NCBI GenBank assembly: GCA_017457215.1
Contig: JAFTHU010000015.1
Location: forward strand, 1-40,648
DNA length: 40,648 nucleotides
Source: Clostridia bacterium
GTDB lineage: Bacteria > Bacillota > Clostridia > Christensenellales > Borkfalkiaceae
Reading direction: 5' to 3'
Shown here: positions 1 to 7,157 of the stretch, in pieces
How the letters are laid out: each line of letters begins with the position of its first letter
Position numbering within the stretch: the first letter of the stretch is position 1
Notes under the pieces: generated by a model
Told to the model about the DNA's origin: nothing
The model's database searches: none
What the model saw: the letters and a program-made list of their open reading frames with translations, nothing else
Made by a program: the position numbers and the translations under genes

Positions 1-332
1 TCGTCCGACCACTCGTCTACCATGTGAATGCGTCCGAATATAATCACGCTTTTGATATTGAGCGACCAATGTCCGTCCTCGTGATAGCCCTTATCGTAAA
101 CGCAGAAAGAAACCTTATCGCTGCTATCAATCGCATCGAGCTTATGCCCGACCTTTCCGCTGTGAAAATAGATTTTATGGTTTCTCTCGTCAAAATAAAA
201 ATTGATAGGCATTGCGTATGGATAACCGTCATCGCCGTTGACGGCAAGCACGCCACGCACTTCTTGTTTTAATATTTCCTTACACTCTTCCAACGAGAGT
301 TTTTGCTTCTTTCTCGTTATATCTCTGAACAT
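1..332 (-). CDS. Pyridoxamine 5'-phosphate oxidase-like / NimA-type flavoprotein (partial, 3' end outside window)
   Basis: I translated this frame by hand; it runs off the left edge of the window. The ATG at 332-330 follows a GAGGAAA ribosome binding site. The visible 110 residues begin MFRDITRKKQ, followed by GVLAVNGDDGYPYAMPINF, a KIYFHSGKVGHK segment and KVSFCVYD. This is the typical order of the split-barrel FMN-binding PNPOx-like family that includes NimA-type nitroimidazole reductases. These proteins bind flavin, and many act as small-molecule reductases in the cytoplasm. The exact substrate cannot be told from sequence. The gene has its own promoter (364-392) and is separated from the upstream membrane-protein gene by a hairpin terminator, so it is probably monocistronic at its 5' end. 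Confidence 0.85.
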   Translation of the reverse strand, partial: MFRDITRKKQKLSLEECKEILKQEVRGVLAVNGDDGYPYAMPINFYFDERNHKIYFHSGKVGHKLDAIDSSDKVSFCVYDKGYHEDGHWSLNIKSVIIFGRIHMVDEWSD

Positions 333-363
333 ACTTTTCCTCAAACAGCTTTTATTCATAGCC

Positions 364-392
364 ATTATATCATATTCGTATGAATAATTCAA
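364..392 (-). promoter_or_regulatory. Promoter of the PNPOx-like gene
   Basis: On the minus strand TTGAAT (392-387) and TATAAT (369-364) are separated by 17 bases, and TGA precedes the -10 hexamer, giving an extended -10. The spacer contains the short inverted repeat TATTC-N4-GAATA, a possible operator. The gene starts about 32 bases downstream. Confidence 0.7.
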
Positions 393-431
393 TCATTTTG
401 CTTTTCTTTGTTTGCATCAGGGCAAAATTCA

Positions 432-461
432 AGGGCTGACGGTTTAATTTCCGTCAGCCCT
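432..461 (-). terminator. Hairpin terminator after the DUF998-like gene
   Basis: A perfect 11-bp stem (AGGGCTGACGG and its complement) encloses an 8-base loop. On the minus strand the tail TGAATTTTGC is only moderately U-rich; on the plus strand TCTTTTGT follows. It lies 35 bases after the stop of the membrane-protein gene, so it most likely ends that transcript. Confidence 0.65.
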
Positions 462-496
462 CTTTTGTACTATTCCCCCCTACAAATTGGAACTTG

Positions 497-1183
497 TTAT
501 TTGATAATACACCAAGCGATTAAAGGGACATAACAACTCACTAATACAAGTCTTTGCCAAAGACCGCCATATCGCAAAACCGTATTTACAAACTTTTCTT
601 TCTCTCCCATAATGAAGAAGCAGAAGAACACGAAAGCTGCAACAAAACTCACAAGTGAGATTCTTCCCATAATTATACTTGCCTCTTGAAAATGCATTAT
701 TGCCAAGAGTAACGGCACAACAAGTAGTGTCATAAATCCGATAGCAGAAGCTCCACCGTGGATTTTGGTTATAGTATTTTCTTCATGTCTATTTTCATTA
801 AGCGGACAAAAGCCCGATACAATTTCACAACCGATTCCATATATCGCAAGTAATATCCATATTGCTATGCTCAAACCACAACTGTTTTCTTGATATAATG
901 CGTACGGAGCAATACAGAAGACCAATCCCGATAATATGCACCACAAGTTATATATCCACTTTACAGGACTTTGTCGTGATCCGAGAACAGAAAGAGCCAT
1001 TTCTTTATGAGTATACTTTGGATAGAAACGTGCAAGCACCAAAGGAAGTAGATTGTCAATAAGAAGTGTTATACACCATATAATAATCAATGTTTTCATT
1101 ATGTTTTTATTATCCGTTGAGAAAGATATATCTCCTACATCTATATATCTCCTTAATTCCATATTTAATATTTTAGACATCAT
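497..1183 (-). CDS. DUF998-like integral membrane protein
   Basis: The protein has about six hydrophobic segments, with the first at MKTLIIIWCITLLIDNLLP. The stretches GSRQSPVKWIYNLWCILSG and GFCPLNENRHEE followed by a conserved HGG resemble the DUF998 family of multi-pass membrane proteins, whose function is not established. The 228-residue reading starts at 1183 and overlaps the preceding lipoprotein by 11 bases, but no good ribosome binding site is visible there. An internal ATG at 1099 starts directly at the first membrane helix and may be the true start. The gene is co-oriented with, and probably co-transcribed from, the promoter at 1840-1868. The hairpin at 432-461 follows it. Confidence 0.6.
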   Translation of the reverse strand: MMSKILNMELRRYIDVGDISFSTDNKNIMKTLIIIWCITLLIDNLLPLVLARFYPKYTHKEMALSVLGSRQSPVKWIYNLWCILSGLVFCIAPYALYQENSCGLSIAIWILLAIYGIGCEIVSGFCPLNENRHEENTITKIHGGASAIGFMTLLVVPLLLAIMHFQEASIIMGRISLVSFVAAFVFFCFFIMGEKEKFVNTVLRYGGLWQRLVLVSCYVPLIAWCIIK

Positions 1184-1697
1184 CTACGGCAATAATGATT
1201 TGAACTTCTTTTACAAAATCCAATTTTTCAATTTCCCTGATCATTGTAATAAGTTCCCGAATATTATTGACATTAGTAAAACCAACCCCTAACTTCTGCC
1301 TAAAATTTTCCATATATTGAATATCTTCCATTTTATCTTCTTGGGGTTTAAACTCATAATAATCAATATTGGTTATATTATCAAGTTCAAAATCCTCAAT
1401 AGCCAATTCTTCATATACTTTTGCTTTCTTTAAATAAATTTCTAAACGATCCAAGCATACTATTCCTGCTGTTTCACTATTAGACAAAACCGCTTCATCA
1501 AATATAATTTTTTCATCCATCAAATCAAAATATTCCAAATACTTATTTCCCTCCGAGCTTGAATTATCCGTTTCAGAACTGATACTATCTAAAGAACTTG
1601 AATTTTCGGTATCATCTCCGCAGGACACCAAGCCAAACGTAGCAAATGCCATTAGCGCCGAAAACATTACAACTAACCATTTCTTAATTTTCTTCAT
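1173..1697 (-). CDS. Small lipoprotein with Ser/Asn linker, paralogue 1
   Basis: This 174-residue protein has a lipoprotein signal peptide (MKKIKKWLVV start, hydrophobic core, lipobox GLVSC with the modified Cys at residue 26) and a Ser/Asn/Glu-rich linker to about residue 50. A small charged domain of unknown function follows, ending EKLDFVKEVQIIIAVDDV. The first ~47 codons are almost identical at DNA level to three other lipoprotein genes (5098-5670, 5685-6197, 6210-6902), while the C-terminal domain is unlike theirs. The ATG is preceded by GGAGGATAGCT. It is the first gene after a consensus promoter (1840-1868) and is followed by the DUF998-like gene. It is presumably anchored on the outer face of the membrane. 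I do not recognise the C-terminal domain. Confidence 0.85.
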   Translation of the reverse strand: MKKIKKWLVVMFSALMAFATFGLVSCGDDTENSSSLDSISSETDNSSSEGNKYLEYFDLMDEKIIFDEAVLSNSETAGIVCLDRLEIYLKKAKVYEELAIEDFELDNITNIDYYEFKPQEDKMEDIQYMENFRQKLGVGFTNVNNIRELITMIREIEKLDFVKEVQIIIAVDDV

Positions 1698-1746
1698 AGC
1701 TATCCTCCAAAACTATTTCGTTTTTATAATAAAATAAATAGTGCAT
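1684..1746 (-). CDS. Possible 20-codon leader peptide (copy A)
   Basis: The leader contains an ATG at 1746-1744 with a good GGGAGG site nine bases upstream. It opens a 20-codon frame (starts MHYLFYYKNE) that ends inside codon 5 of the lipoprotein gene. Copy B at 6889-6951 keeps the same frame and stop with two amino-acid changes. This could couple translation of the lipoprotein to the leader. Because the two blocks are duplicates of each other, conservation alone does not prove that it is translated. Confidence 0.35.
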   Translation of the reverse strand: MHYLFYYKNEIVLEDSYEEN

Positions 1747-1839
1747 TGGTCGTATCCTCCCACTCTCTCTATACTTATATACCTATTTTTATGCGGATTC
1801 GTCCAATGCTTTACATATTTTACCACTTTCTTTGGCGTT

Positions 1840-1868
1840 AGTATAACACACTATCCGCTCTCTGTCAA
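1840..1868 (-). promoter_or_regulatory. Consensus promoter, copy A
   Basis: On the minus strand TTGACA (1868-1863), a 17-base spacer and TATACT (1845-1840) form a near-perfect housekeeping promoter. Transcription would start near 1833, giving a leader of about 135 bases before the lipoprotein ATG at 1697. The same arrangement is found at 7044-7072. Confidence 0.85.
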
Positions 1869-1904
1869 TATCCATACTGGTTTTTATTCCCCTTTTTGTA
1901 TACA

Positions 1905-1944
1905 AAAAACTCCGCCGAGCGACCCACCGCCCGTCGAAGTTTTT
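1905..1944 (-). terminator. Intrinsic terminator of the protease operon
   Basis: A GC-rich stem of about 16 bp (one A-G mismatch and G-U pairs) is flanked by A and T runs and lies 27 bases after the protease stop codon. It is the diverged counterpart of the perfect terminator at 7108-7147, because both are part of the duplicated block. Confidence 0.8.
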
Positions 1945-1970
1945 GTCTTCTTTTTTAAATTTTTTTGACT

Positions 1971-4900
1971 TTATTCACCAAGATCTTCACTTACAGTTTC
2001 CAATCTCACACAATCTTCATCCGCTACTTCGTCCGCATATGCCCACGTAAATTCTTTTACCAAATCATCTCCTTGCGCTACCGTAAACATCACGTCAAAA
2101 TAGGCTTCTTCCGTTATCCAATCGTCGTCGCCGTTTCCGTTCGCTCCGTACCTGAAATATATCCTGTCTACTTCGCTTAACTCTGACAATTCTATATTTA
2201 CCGTATAGATATAATACACCGCCGTTGTGTTCGTCCCGCTTGGATCATGATCTATATCCGTTACCGACCATATTACGTCATACGACGACGTTGCTCCGTT
2301 ATATATCAATATTTCTTGATATCCGTCGTCTACTTCTTTTATGCTTACCTTAAACTCTATCGTTAAATAGTTGATTCCTATCGCTTCTAAATCTTCATAC
2401 AAGCCGTTCGATTTTAATCCCAAATAAATGCTATCATAATAACTTTCCGTGTACGGGTCTACGTCTGTTATTAAATACTCTCCCGAACGTGAATACTGAT
2501 TGAAATCGTATCTCCATTTCGCGTATAGAGTAACATCGCCTATATGTCCAGCGCTTATATCACTCACAAGCGTTGTTAATGCGCTATCTGTGCACCAGCC
2601 TATAAATACCAAATGCGGTTGATAAGGACCGTTGTTCTGCCAAACCGCCGTTATATTTGATAACGACAAACCTGTTCCGTATTCACGTTCCGTAGGAATT
2701 TCAGCTCCGCTGTCATTATTTAATAACAAATCCGCAGTTTCCCCTTGGAACGTTAAGTTCATGTAATTGATTGCATACGTTTTGCGCTCCCATACCGCAT
2801 ATAACGTTATCATTTTATTGTCTACTGCCGTCAGATTTTCTACAACTTCTCTATCTTCATATACAACTTCGCCGTTGATTGTTGTTGCCCAGCCCACAAA
2901 ATTGTGTCCTGTCTTATTAAACGTACTCCTCCTCAAAGCTTTCGGTTCGTCATAGTGAAACAATGTTCGTATCATAGTTCCCCATCCGCCATTTGCATCA
3001 TACTTTACATAATATGTATTCGCCGTCCATTTCGCATATAACGTTATATCCTCTTCGCTCTCCCAAATACCACCGTTTTCATAAAGCGTTCCTTCATATG
3101 CAACATTATCATACCAGCCCTCAAGCGTATATCCCGTTACTGCCGGTGTTGGTAAATCTGTTATAGTCGCTCCGTAATACACCGTCATAGGAGATATATT
3201 CACCCCATCACATACAAAGCTTATCGTCCGTTGTTCCGACGTTATTAAAGACGCATATTCCGAAAATACGCTAAATGCCGATATCGCATTATACGGTACG
3301 TATAAAACAAAATCTGTATCGCTAAATGCCCCCGTTCCTAATGTTGGCACGGTGTTCGTATAAAAATATACGCTGCTTAAATCCCCACAATTTCTAAACG
3401 CATAATCCCCTATGCTTGGACTGCCGTAGAATTTAACCGTTTCCAAATTGGCACATCCATCAAACGCTCCGTTCCCTATCGAAGTAACGCTTGCGGGGAT
3501 TGTTATACTCGTTAAGCCCGTACACCCTGCAAAAGCATTTGCACCGATACTTGTAAGCGTACTGGGTAACGCTATCTGCGTTAAGCTTGTACACCCTGAA
3601 AATACATTTGCGCCGATAGAGTTTATCGTTACCCCATTTATCACGCTTGGTATCGTTAATTCTTCACTCGGCTCAAAATTCAAACCCGTTATACAATTTC
3701 CTGCCTCATTCGTTTCAAAGGCAACGCTGCTTACCGCCTTAAATGCGTTAAGTTTTTTAACCGTCTGCGTTGTTGTACCGCCTTCCCCGTCCGGTATACT
3801 AATCGTAATCGTATCCGAATTGGCTAAAATCGCCGATTTCAGTTCTGCGGCGGTTAAATTGGGATTAACCGACAACATCAAAGCCGCAACACCCGTAACG
3901 TGCGGCGCCGCCATTGACGTTCCACTCTTATTTGCATAACTATTATTCAATACTGTACTATAAATTCGATCTCCTGGGGCATAAATATTAACATTTTCTC
4001 CATTCGAACTAAAATTTGAACCTTGCGGCAGCCCTTTGCTATCATAACCCCAATCATTTTCATTCGGTCTTTCCCCGTTTTCTTTTATCGCCCCAACTGA
4101 AATTAAGTTCGACAAATCAAAGTGTCCATCCTCTTCTATTATCCCATCTATATCAATATTCTGGTTTCCAGCCGACCAAACAAACAATCCACTATAATCG
4201 CGTACTGCTTCCAAAATACTTTCACTTTTACCATATCCACTTATACTAAAATTAATTATATCTATCTGCTTATTTGTCCCCCATTGATCCTCTGCCCATT
4301 CAATCGCCTCAACAAGGTCGCTCACATAAAAATTCTTGCTTTCATACGAAGCTTGTAAAGGGATTAATGTTACATTCCAGTTTATCCCTACAACACCACT
4401 ATAATTGTTTCCAACCGCCCCAATCGTTCCAGCCACGTGCGTACCATGCGATTGAGTATCGTCGATAGTGATTGTATTATCATTATAAAAATCATATCCA
4501 TCCCCCAAATTGGCATTCAAATCAGAATGGCTAGCAATGCCAGTATCAATAATCCCTACTGTTATATCTTGGACTCCTGTCGTTATTTCCCAAGCCGAAA
4601 CTGCATTAATGCCATTTTCCCCATACAACCCCCATAAATCAACAAAAGAGGAATCGTTTGGAGCAACTTCAATGTCCACTTGATAATTTGCTTCCACGCT
4701 TTTTACCCCATCAATATTCGCTACTTCGCTAATAATTTGCTCTAACGAATTATTGGTTTGATTTTTTAAATTTAATTGTAATATTTGTCTAAAATTATCA
4801 TTTTTACTTTTCTGATTATTTTCTCTCCAAGTTAAATCAACAATAGATTCTAAATCAATACCACTAAAAAATTCTTTACTATGAGTTTTGTTAACTTCGC

Positions 4901-5084
4901 TGATGTTTTCATCCAAAACAACTATTATGCTATTTTCTGAATACTCTTCAGTTAGTAATTGATTCGTTTCCTGGGCAATCGCTGTCTTATTTTCATAATT
5001 AATAGAAACGATACTCAATAAAATCCCTATTACCAAACAAGTAAATGTGATTAAGATTTTTTTTAATTTTCTTGTTTCAATCAT
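1971..5084 (-). CDS. Secreted subtilisin-like (S8) protease with leucine-rich and InlB/Flg_new-type repeats
   Basis: This 1037-residue protein opens with a signal peptide or N-terminal anchor (hydrophobic residues ~9-29, possible cleavage after AIAQ). An inhibitor-like pro-region (~50-140) precedes the S8 catalytic domain (~145-455). All catalytic residues are present: Asp180 in IIDTG, His213 in SHGTHVAG, Asn307 in WSAGN and Ser390 in GTSMAAPH. Next come BspA-type LRR_5 repeats (~475-600, units such as SIGANAFAGCTGLTSITIP) and three Listeria-Bacteroides (Flg_new) repeats ending ITLYAKW, ITLYAVW and VTLYAKW (~640-857). A C-terminal domain I do not recognise follows. No LPXTG or SLH signal is visible. 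The start has AGGAGATAG upstream. It is last in an operon after three lipoproteins. The first third looks more AT-rich than the repeat region, hinting at modular assembly. Likely role: surface proteolysis or adhesion. Confidence 0.95.
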   Translation of the reverse strand: MIETRKLKKILITFTCLVIGILLSIVSINYENKTAIAQETNQLLTEEYSENSIIVVLDENISEVNKTHSKEFFSGIDLESIVDLTWRENNQKSKNDNFRQILQLNLKNQTNNSLEQIISEVANIDGVKSVEANYQVDIEVAPNDSSFVDLWGLYGENGINAVSAWEITTGVQDITVGIIDTGIASHSDLNANLGDGYDFYNDNTITIDDTQSHGTHVAGTIGAVGNNYSGVVGINWNVTLIPLQASYESKNFYVSDLVEAIEWAEDQWGTNKQIDIINFSISGYGKSESILEAVRDYSGLFVWSAGNQNIDIDGIIEEDGHFDLSNLISVGAIKENGERPNENDWGYDSKGLPQGSNFSSNGENVNIYAPGDRIYSTVLNNSYANKSGTSMAAPHVTGVAALMLSVNPNLTAAELKSAILANSDTITISIPDGEGGTTTQTVKKLNAFKAVSSVAFETNEAGNCITGLNFEPSEELTIPSVINGVTINSIGANVFSGCTSLTQIALPSTLTSIGANAFAGCTGLTSITIPASVTSIGNGAFDGCANLETVKFYGSPSIGDYAFRNCGDLSSVYFYTNTVPTLGTGAFSDTDFVLYVPYNAISAFSVFSEYASLITSEQRTISFVCDGVNISPMTVYYGATITDLPTPAVTGYTLEGWYDNVAYEGTLYENGGIWESEEDITLYAKWTANTYYVKYDANGGWGTMIRTLFHYDEPKALRRSTFNKTGHNFVGWATTINGEVVYEDREVVENLTAVDNKMITLYAVWERKTYAINYMNLTFQGETADLLLNNDSGAEIPTEREYGTGLSLSNITAVWQNNGPYQPHLVFIGWCTDSALTTLVSDISAGHIGDVTLYAKWRYDFNQYSRSGEYLITDVDPYTESYYDSIYLGLKSNGLYEDLEAIGINYLTIEFKVSIKEVDDGYQEILIYNGATSSYDVIWSVTDIDHDPSGTNTTAVYYIYTVNIELSELSEVDRIYFRYGANGNGDDDWITEEAYFDVMFTVAQGDDLVKEFTWAYADEVADEDCVRLETVSEDLGE

Positions 5085-5097
5085 AACTATCTCCTAT

Positions 5098-5670
5098 TTA
5101 TCTTTTCCATAATTTAATTCTTGAACTACTTGTATATTTAAAACAAATCCCATCTATCGTTTCCCACTCCTCGGTAATTACCTCAGATTCCAATATATCC
5201 ATATGACTATCTTCAAAAGCATGCAATTCATTATAGCAACCATAATACGATATTATAAAACCATCTACATTTATTTTTTTCTCTTCATCTTTTACGTTTT
5301 TATTATGCTCTTCCGCCAATGCAAATTTTAAAACTAAAGCCACTTCCTCATTTAATTCTTGTTTTTTTTTCGGTTCAAAATCTTTAAATGTATCTGTATT
5401 ATAAACCTCGTTTCCACTATAATAAGCAATATTCAACAAATCTTCAAATGTGATATCTCCAATCTCATAAGCCTCTTGTAAAGTATAAAATGTGCCTAAT
5501 TCTTCTGGGTCAACACTGTTTCCCTCCGAGCTTGAATTATCCGTTTCCGAGCTGATACTGTCTAAAGAGCTTGAATTTTCGGTACTATCCCCGCAGGAAA
5601 CCAAGCCAAACGTAGCAAATGCCATTACCGCAGAAAGCATTATCACTAACCATTTCTTAATTTTTTTCAT
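5098..5670 (-). CDS. Small lipoprotein with Ser/Asn linker, paralogue 2
   Basis: This 190-residue lipoprotein has the same signal peptide and linker as its neighbours (lipobox Cys26, then a Ser/Asn/Glu-rich stretch to ~52). A globular domain follows, opening GTFYTLQEAYEIGDITFEDL and ending in a short beta-rich stretch with ...RIKLWKR. The domain is clearly homologous to that of 5685-6197: both share GTFYTLQEAY, a YGxxN segment and a terminal WKR. The two genes also share about 200 bases of near-identical 5' DNA, indicating recent duplication followed by divergence or conversion. The spacing is 14 bases on either side, so it sits inside the 6902-to-1971 operon. The start is preceded by AGGGGATAGG. 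The function of the domain is unknown to me. Confidence 0.85.
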   Translation of the reverse strand: MKKIKKWLVIMLSAVMAFATFGLVSCGDSTENSSSLDSISSETDNSSSEGNSVDPEELGTFYTLQEAYEIGDITFEDLLNIAYYSGNEVYNTDTFKDFEPKKKQELNEEVALVLKFALAEEHNKNVKDEEKKINVDGFIISYYGCYNELHAFEDSHMDILESEVITEEWETIDGICFKYTSSSRIKLWKR

Positions 5671-5684
5671 AACCTATCCCCTAT

Positions 5685-6197
5685 TTACCTCTTCCAAATT
5701 ATAACTTCCGTGTCGCAATCCGGATATATGAACTCAACTCCCTCAACGGTAATGTTCGTTATAACCGTCGCTCCACCAGCCCCGCGTTCAGACATAATAA
5801 CGGCTACACAATCGTTATGATAACCATAAAAATTTATAATAATGTCCTCGTTTGTAATATCATATTGTTTAGAATATAAATTTTTTATCGTTTCTGCATC
5901 TTCCAAGTCCAACAATCCCAAGTCTATTTCCTGATTCGAATTAACCAGTTCGGCAATTGTTTGCAAATTATCATGTGATATGTAACTATTATCATAAGCC
6001 TCTTGTAAAGTATAAAATGTGCCTAATTCTTCTGGGTCAACACTGTTTTCTTCCGAGCTTGAATTATCCGTTTCAGAACTGATACTTTCTTGAGAACTTG
6101 AATTTTCGGTATCATCTCCGCAGGAAACCAAGCCAAACGTAGCAAATGCCATTACCGCCGAAAGCATTACCACTAACCATTTCTTTAAGTTTTTCAT
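5685..6197 (-). CDS. Small lipoprotein with Ser/Asn linker, paralogue 3
   Basis: This 170-residue lipoprotein has a lipobox Cys at residue 26 and a Ser/Asn/Glu linker. Its ~115-residue domain begins GTFYTLQEAYDNSYISHDNL and ends VEFIYPDCDTEVIIWKR. It is the closest relative of the gene at 5098-5670 in both linker DNA and domain. The ribosome binding site is AGGTGATATA directly before the ATG. It is co-transcribed with the neighbours (12-base gap upstream, 14-base gap downstream). It is probably displayed on the outside of the membrane. The domain has no assigned function that I can name. Confidence 0.85.
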   Translation of the reverse strand: MKNLKKWLVVMLSAVMAFATFGLVSCGDDTENSSSQESISSETDNSSSEENSVDPEELGTFYTLQEAYDNSYISHDNLQTIAELVNSNQEIDLGLLDLEDAETIKNLYSKQYDITNEDIIINFYGYHNDCVAVIMSERGAGGATVITNITVEGVEFIYPDCDTEVIIWKR

Positions 6198-6209
6198 TAT
6201 ATCACCTGT

Positions 6210-6902
6210 TTAATTCAAAATAAATCCATTTTTAATCAAGTCCAAATATTCTGCTTTATTATCATAACCTGTTATACCAATCTCAAACGAACAAAGCACA
6301 ACTTCCCCCAAACAAACGTTATACTCTCTACCAGCTTCGTCGGTTTGAATAAATGTAATCACATTTTCGTTTAAAGCTTCTTCAGAAACGTCAAAAATCT
6401 CCCCTTGAATCAATACTGATTTTTGTACGCCTACCACCGAATCGTCTTCTTTTGAAAAGATAAAACTCATTGTTTGGAAAGACGGAAATTCTATTTCCTC
6501 ATAAATTCCATTTTGATTAATCTCATAGGGAATACCCTCTGGCTCAAAAATATAAGCGACTTCGTCAATCAAATCGCCAACCGATACCATCGGCGCATAA
6601 TACCGTTCCTCATTCCATTTAATAAATTCATCATAAAAGTCTTTATAAGAAGCATACGAATCAAATTTGTAAAATCCTGAAACGAGCGAACCATCTCCAC
6701 CCTCTGGCGTTTCGCTTTCTTCCGAACTTGAATTTTCTTCAGAACTTTCCTTGGTTTCACTGCTTGAATTATCCGTTTCAGAACTGATAATTTCTTGAGA
6801 ACTTGAATTTTCGGTATCATCTCCGCAGGAAACCAAGCCAATCGTAGCAAATGCCATTACCGCCGAAAGCATTACCACTAACCATTTCTTAATTTTCTTC
6901 AT
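6210..6902 (-). CDS. Small lipoprotein with extended Ser/Glu linker, paralogue 4
   Basis: This is the first gene of the lipoprotein-protease operon. The 230-residue product has the shared signal peptide (Cys26) and a longer Ser/Glu/Asn linker to about residue 72. Its domain (SGFYKFDSYASYKDFYDEF ... NKAEYLDLIKNGFILN) is unlike those of the other paralogues. It is preceded by GGGGGATAGTT and the copy B promoter and leader. The signal-peptide DNA is nearly identical to that of 1173-1697 and the upstream block is duplicated there. The reuse of one signal and linker with different domains suggests domain swapping behind a fixed 5' end. I do not recognise the domain. Confidence 0.85.
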   Translation of the reverse strand: MKKIKKWLVVMLSAVMAFATIGLVSCGDDTENSSSQEIISSETDNSSSETKESSEENSSSEESETPEGGDGSLVSGFYKFDSYASYKDFYDEFIKWNEERYYAPMVSVGDLIDEVAYIFEPEGIPYEINQNGIYEEIEFPSFQTMSFIFSKEDDSVVGVQKSVLIQGEIFDVSEEALNENVITFIQTDEAGREYNVCLGEVVLCSFEIGITGYDNKAEYLDLIKNGFILN

Positions 6903-6951
6903 AACTATCCCCCAAAATTATTTCGTTTTTATAATAAAATAAATAGTGCAT
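6889..6951 (-). CDS. Possible 20-codon leader peptide (copy B)
   Basis: The ATG at 6951-6949 has GGGAGG nine bases upstream and opens a 20-codon frame ending in a TAA inside codon 5 of the lipoprotein gene (14-base overlap). The frame, its site and its overlap match copy A at 1684-1746; the products differ at two residues (I/V and G/E). It may act by translational coupling. It may also be a chance frame in a duplicated leader. Confidence 0.35.
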   Translation of the reverse strand: MHYLFYYKNEIILGDSYEEN

Positions 6952-7043
6952 TGGTCGTATCCTCCCGCTCTCTCTATCTTATATACCTATTTTTATGCGG
7001 ATTCGTCCAATGATTTACATATTTTACCACTTTGTTTAGCGTT

Positions 7044-7072
7044 AGTATAGCACACTATCCTTTCTCTGTCAA
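7044..7072 (-). promoter_or_regulatory. Consensus promoter, copy B (lipoprotein-protease operon)
   Basis: On the minus strand TTGACA (7072-7067), a 17-base spacer and TATACT (7049-7044) form a near-consensus promoter. It should drive 6902 through 1971. The -35 lies 36 bases after the terminator of the nagA operon, so the two operons are cleanly separated. Confidence 0.85.
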
Positions 7073-7107
7073 TATCTATGCTGGTTTTTATTCCCCTTTT
7101 TGTATAC

Positions 7108-7147
7108 AAAAACCCCGACGAGCGACCCACCGCCCGTCGGGGTTTTT
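7108..7147 (-). terminator. Intrinsic terminator of the nagA operon
   Basis: On the minus strand AAAAACCCCGACGGGC pairs fully, with one G-U pair, with its partner across an 8-base loop, and a U-run follows. It lies 10 bases after the nagA stop. Confidence 0.9.
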
Positions 7148-7157
7148 CTTTTGCTTT

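Larger units (their letters stand above)
1557..1948 (-). repeat. Direct repeat, copy A (terminator-promoter-leader-signal peptide block)
   Basis: About 390 bases match 6762-7150 in the same orientation with scattered substitutions and very small indels. The block carries an intrinsic terminator, a TTGACA-N17-TATACT promoter, a ~135-base leader and the first ~47 codons of a lipoprotein. The two copies bracket four genes (three lipoproteins and the protease), so homologous recombination between them would remove about 5.2 kb. Confidence 0.85.
6762..7150 (-). repeat. Direct repeat, copy B (terminator-promoter-leader-signal peptide block)
   Basis: This is the partner of 1557-1948. In this copy the terminator stem is perfectly paired and serves the nagA operon, which suggests that copy B may be the parental one. 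Shorter related segments covering only the signal peptide and linker are present at ~5530-5670 and ~6057-6197. Confidence 0.85.

Noticed and set aside
1971..5084. Sortase (LPXTG) anchoring of the protease
   Set aside because: The C-terminus ends RLETVSEDLGE, with no LPXTG, hydrophobic segment or basic tail.
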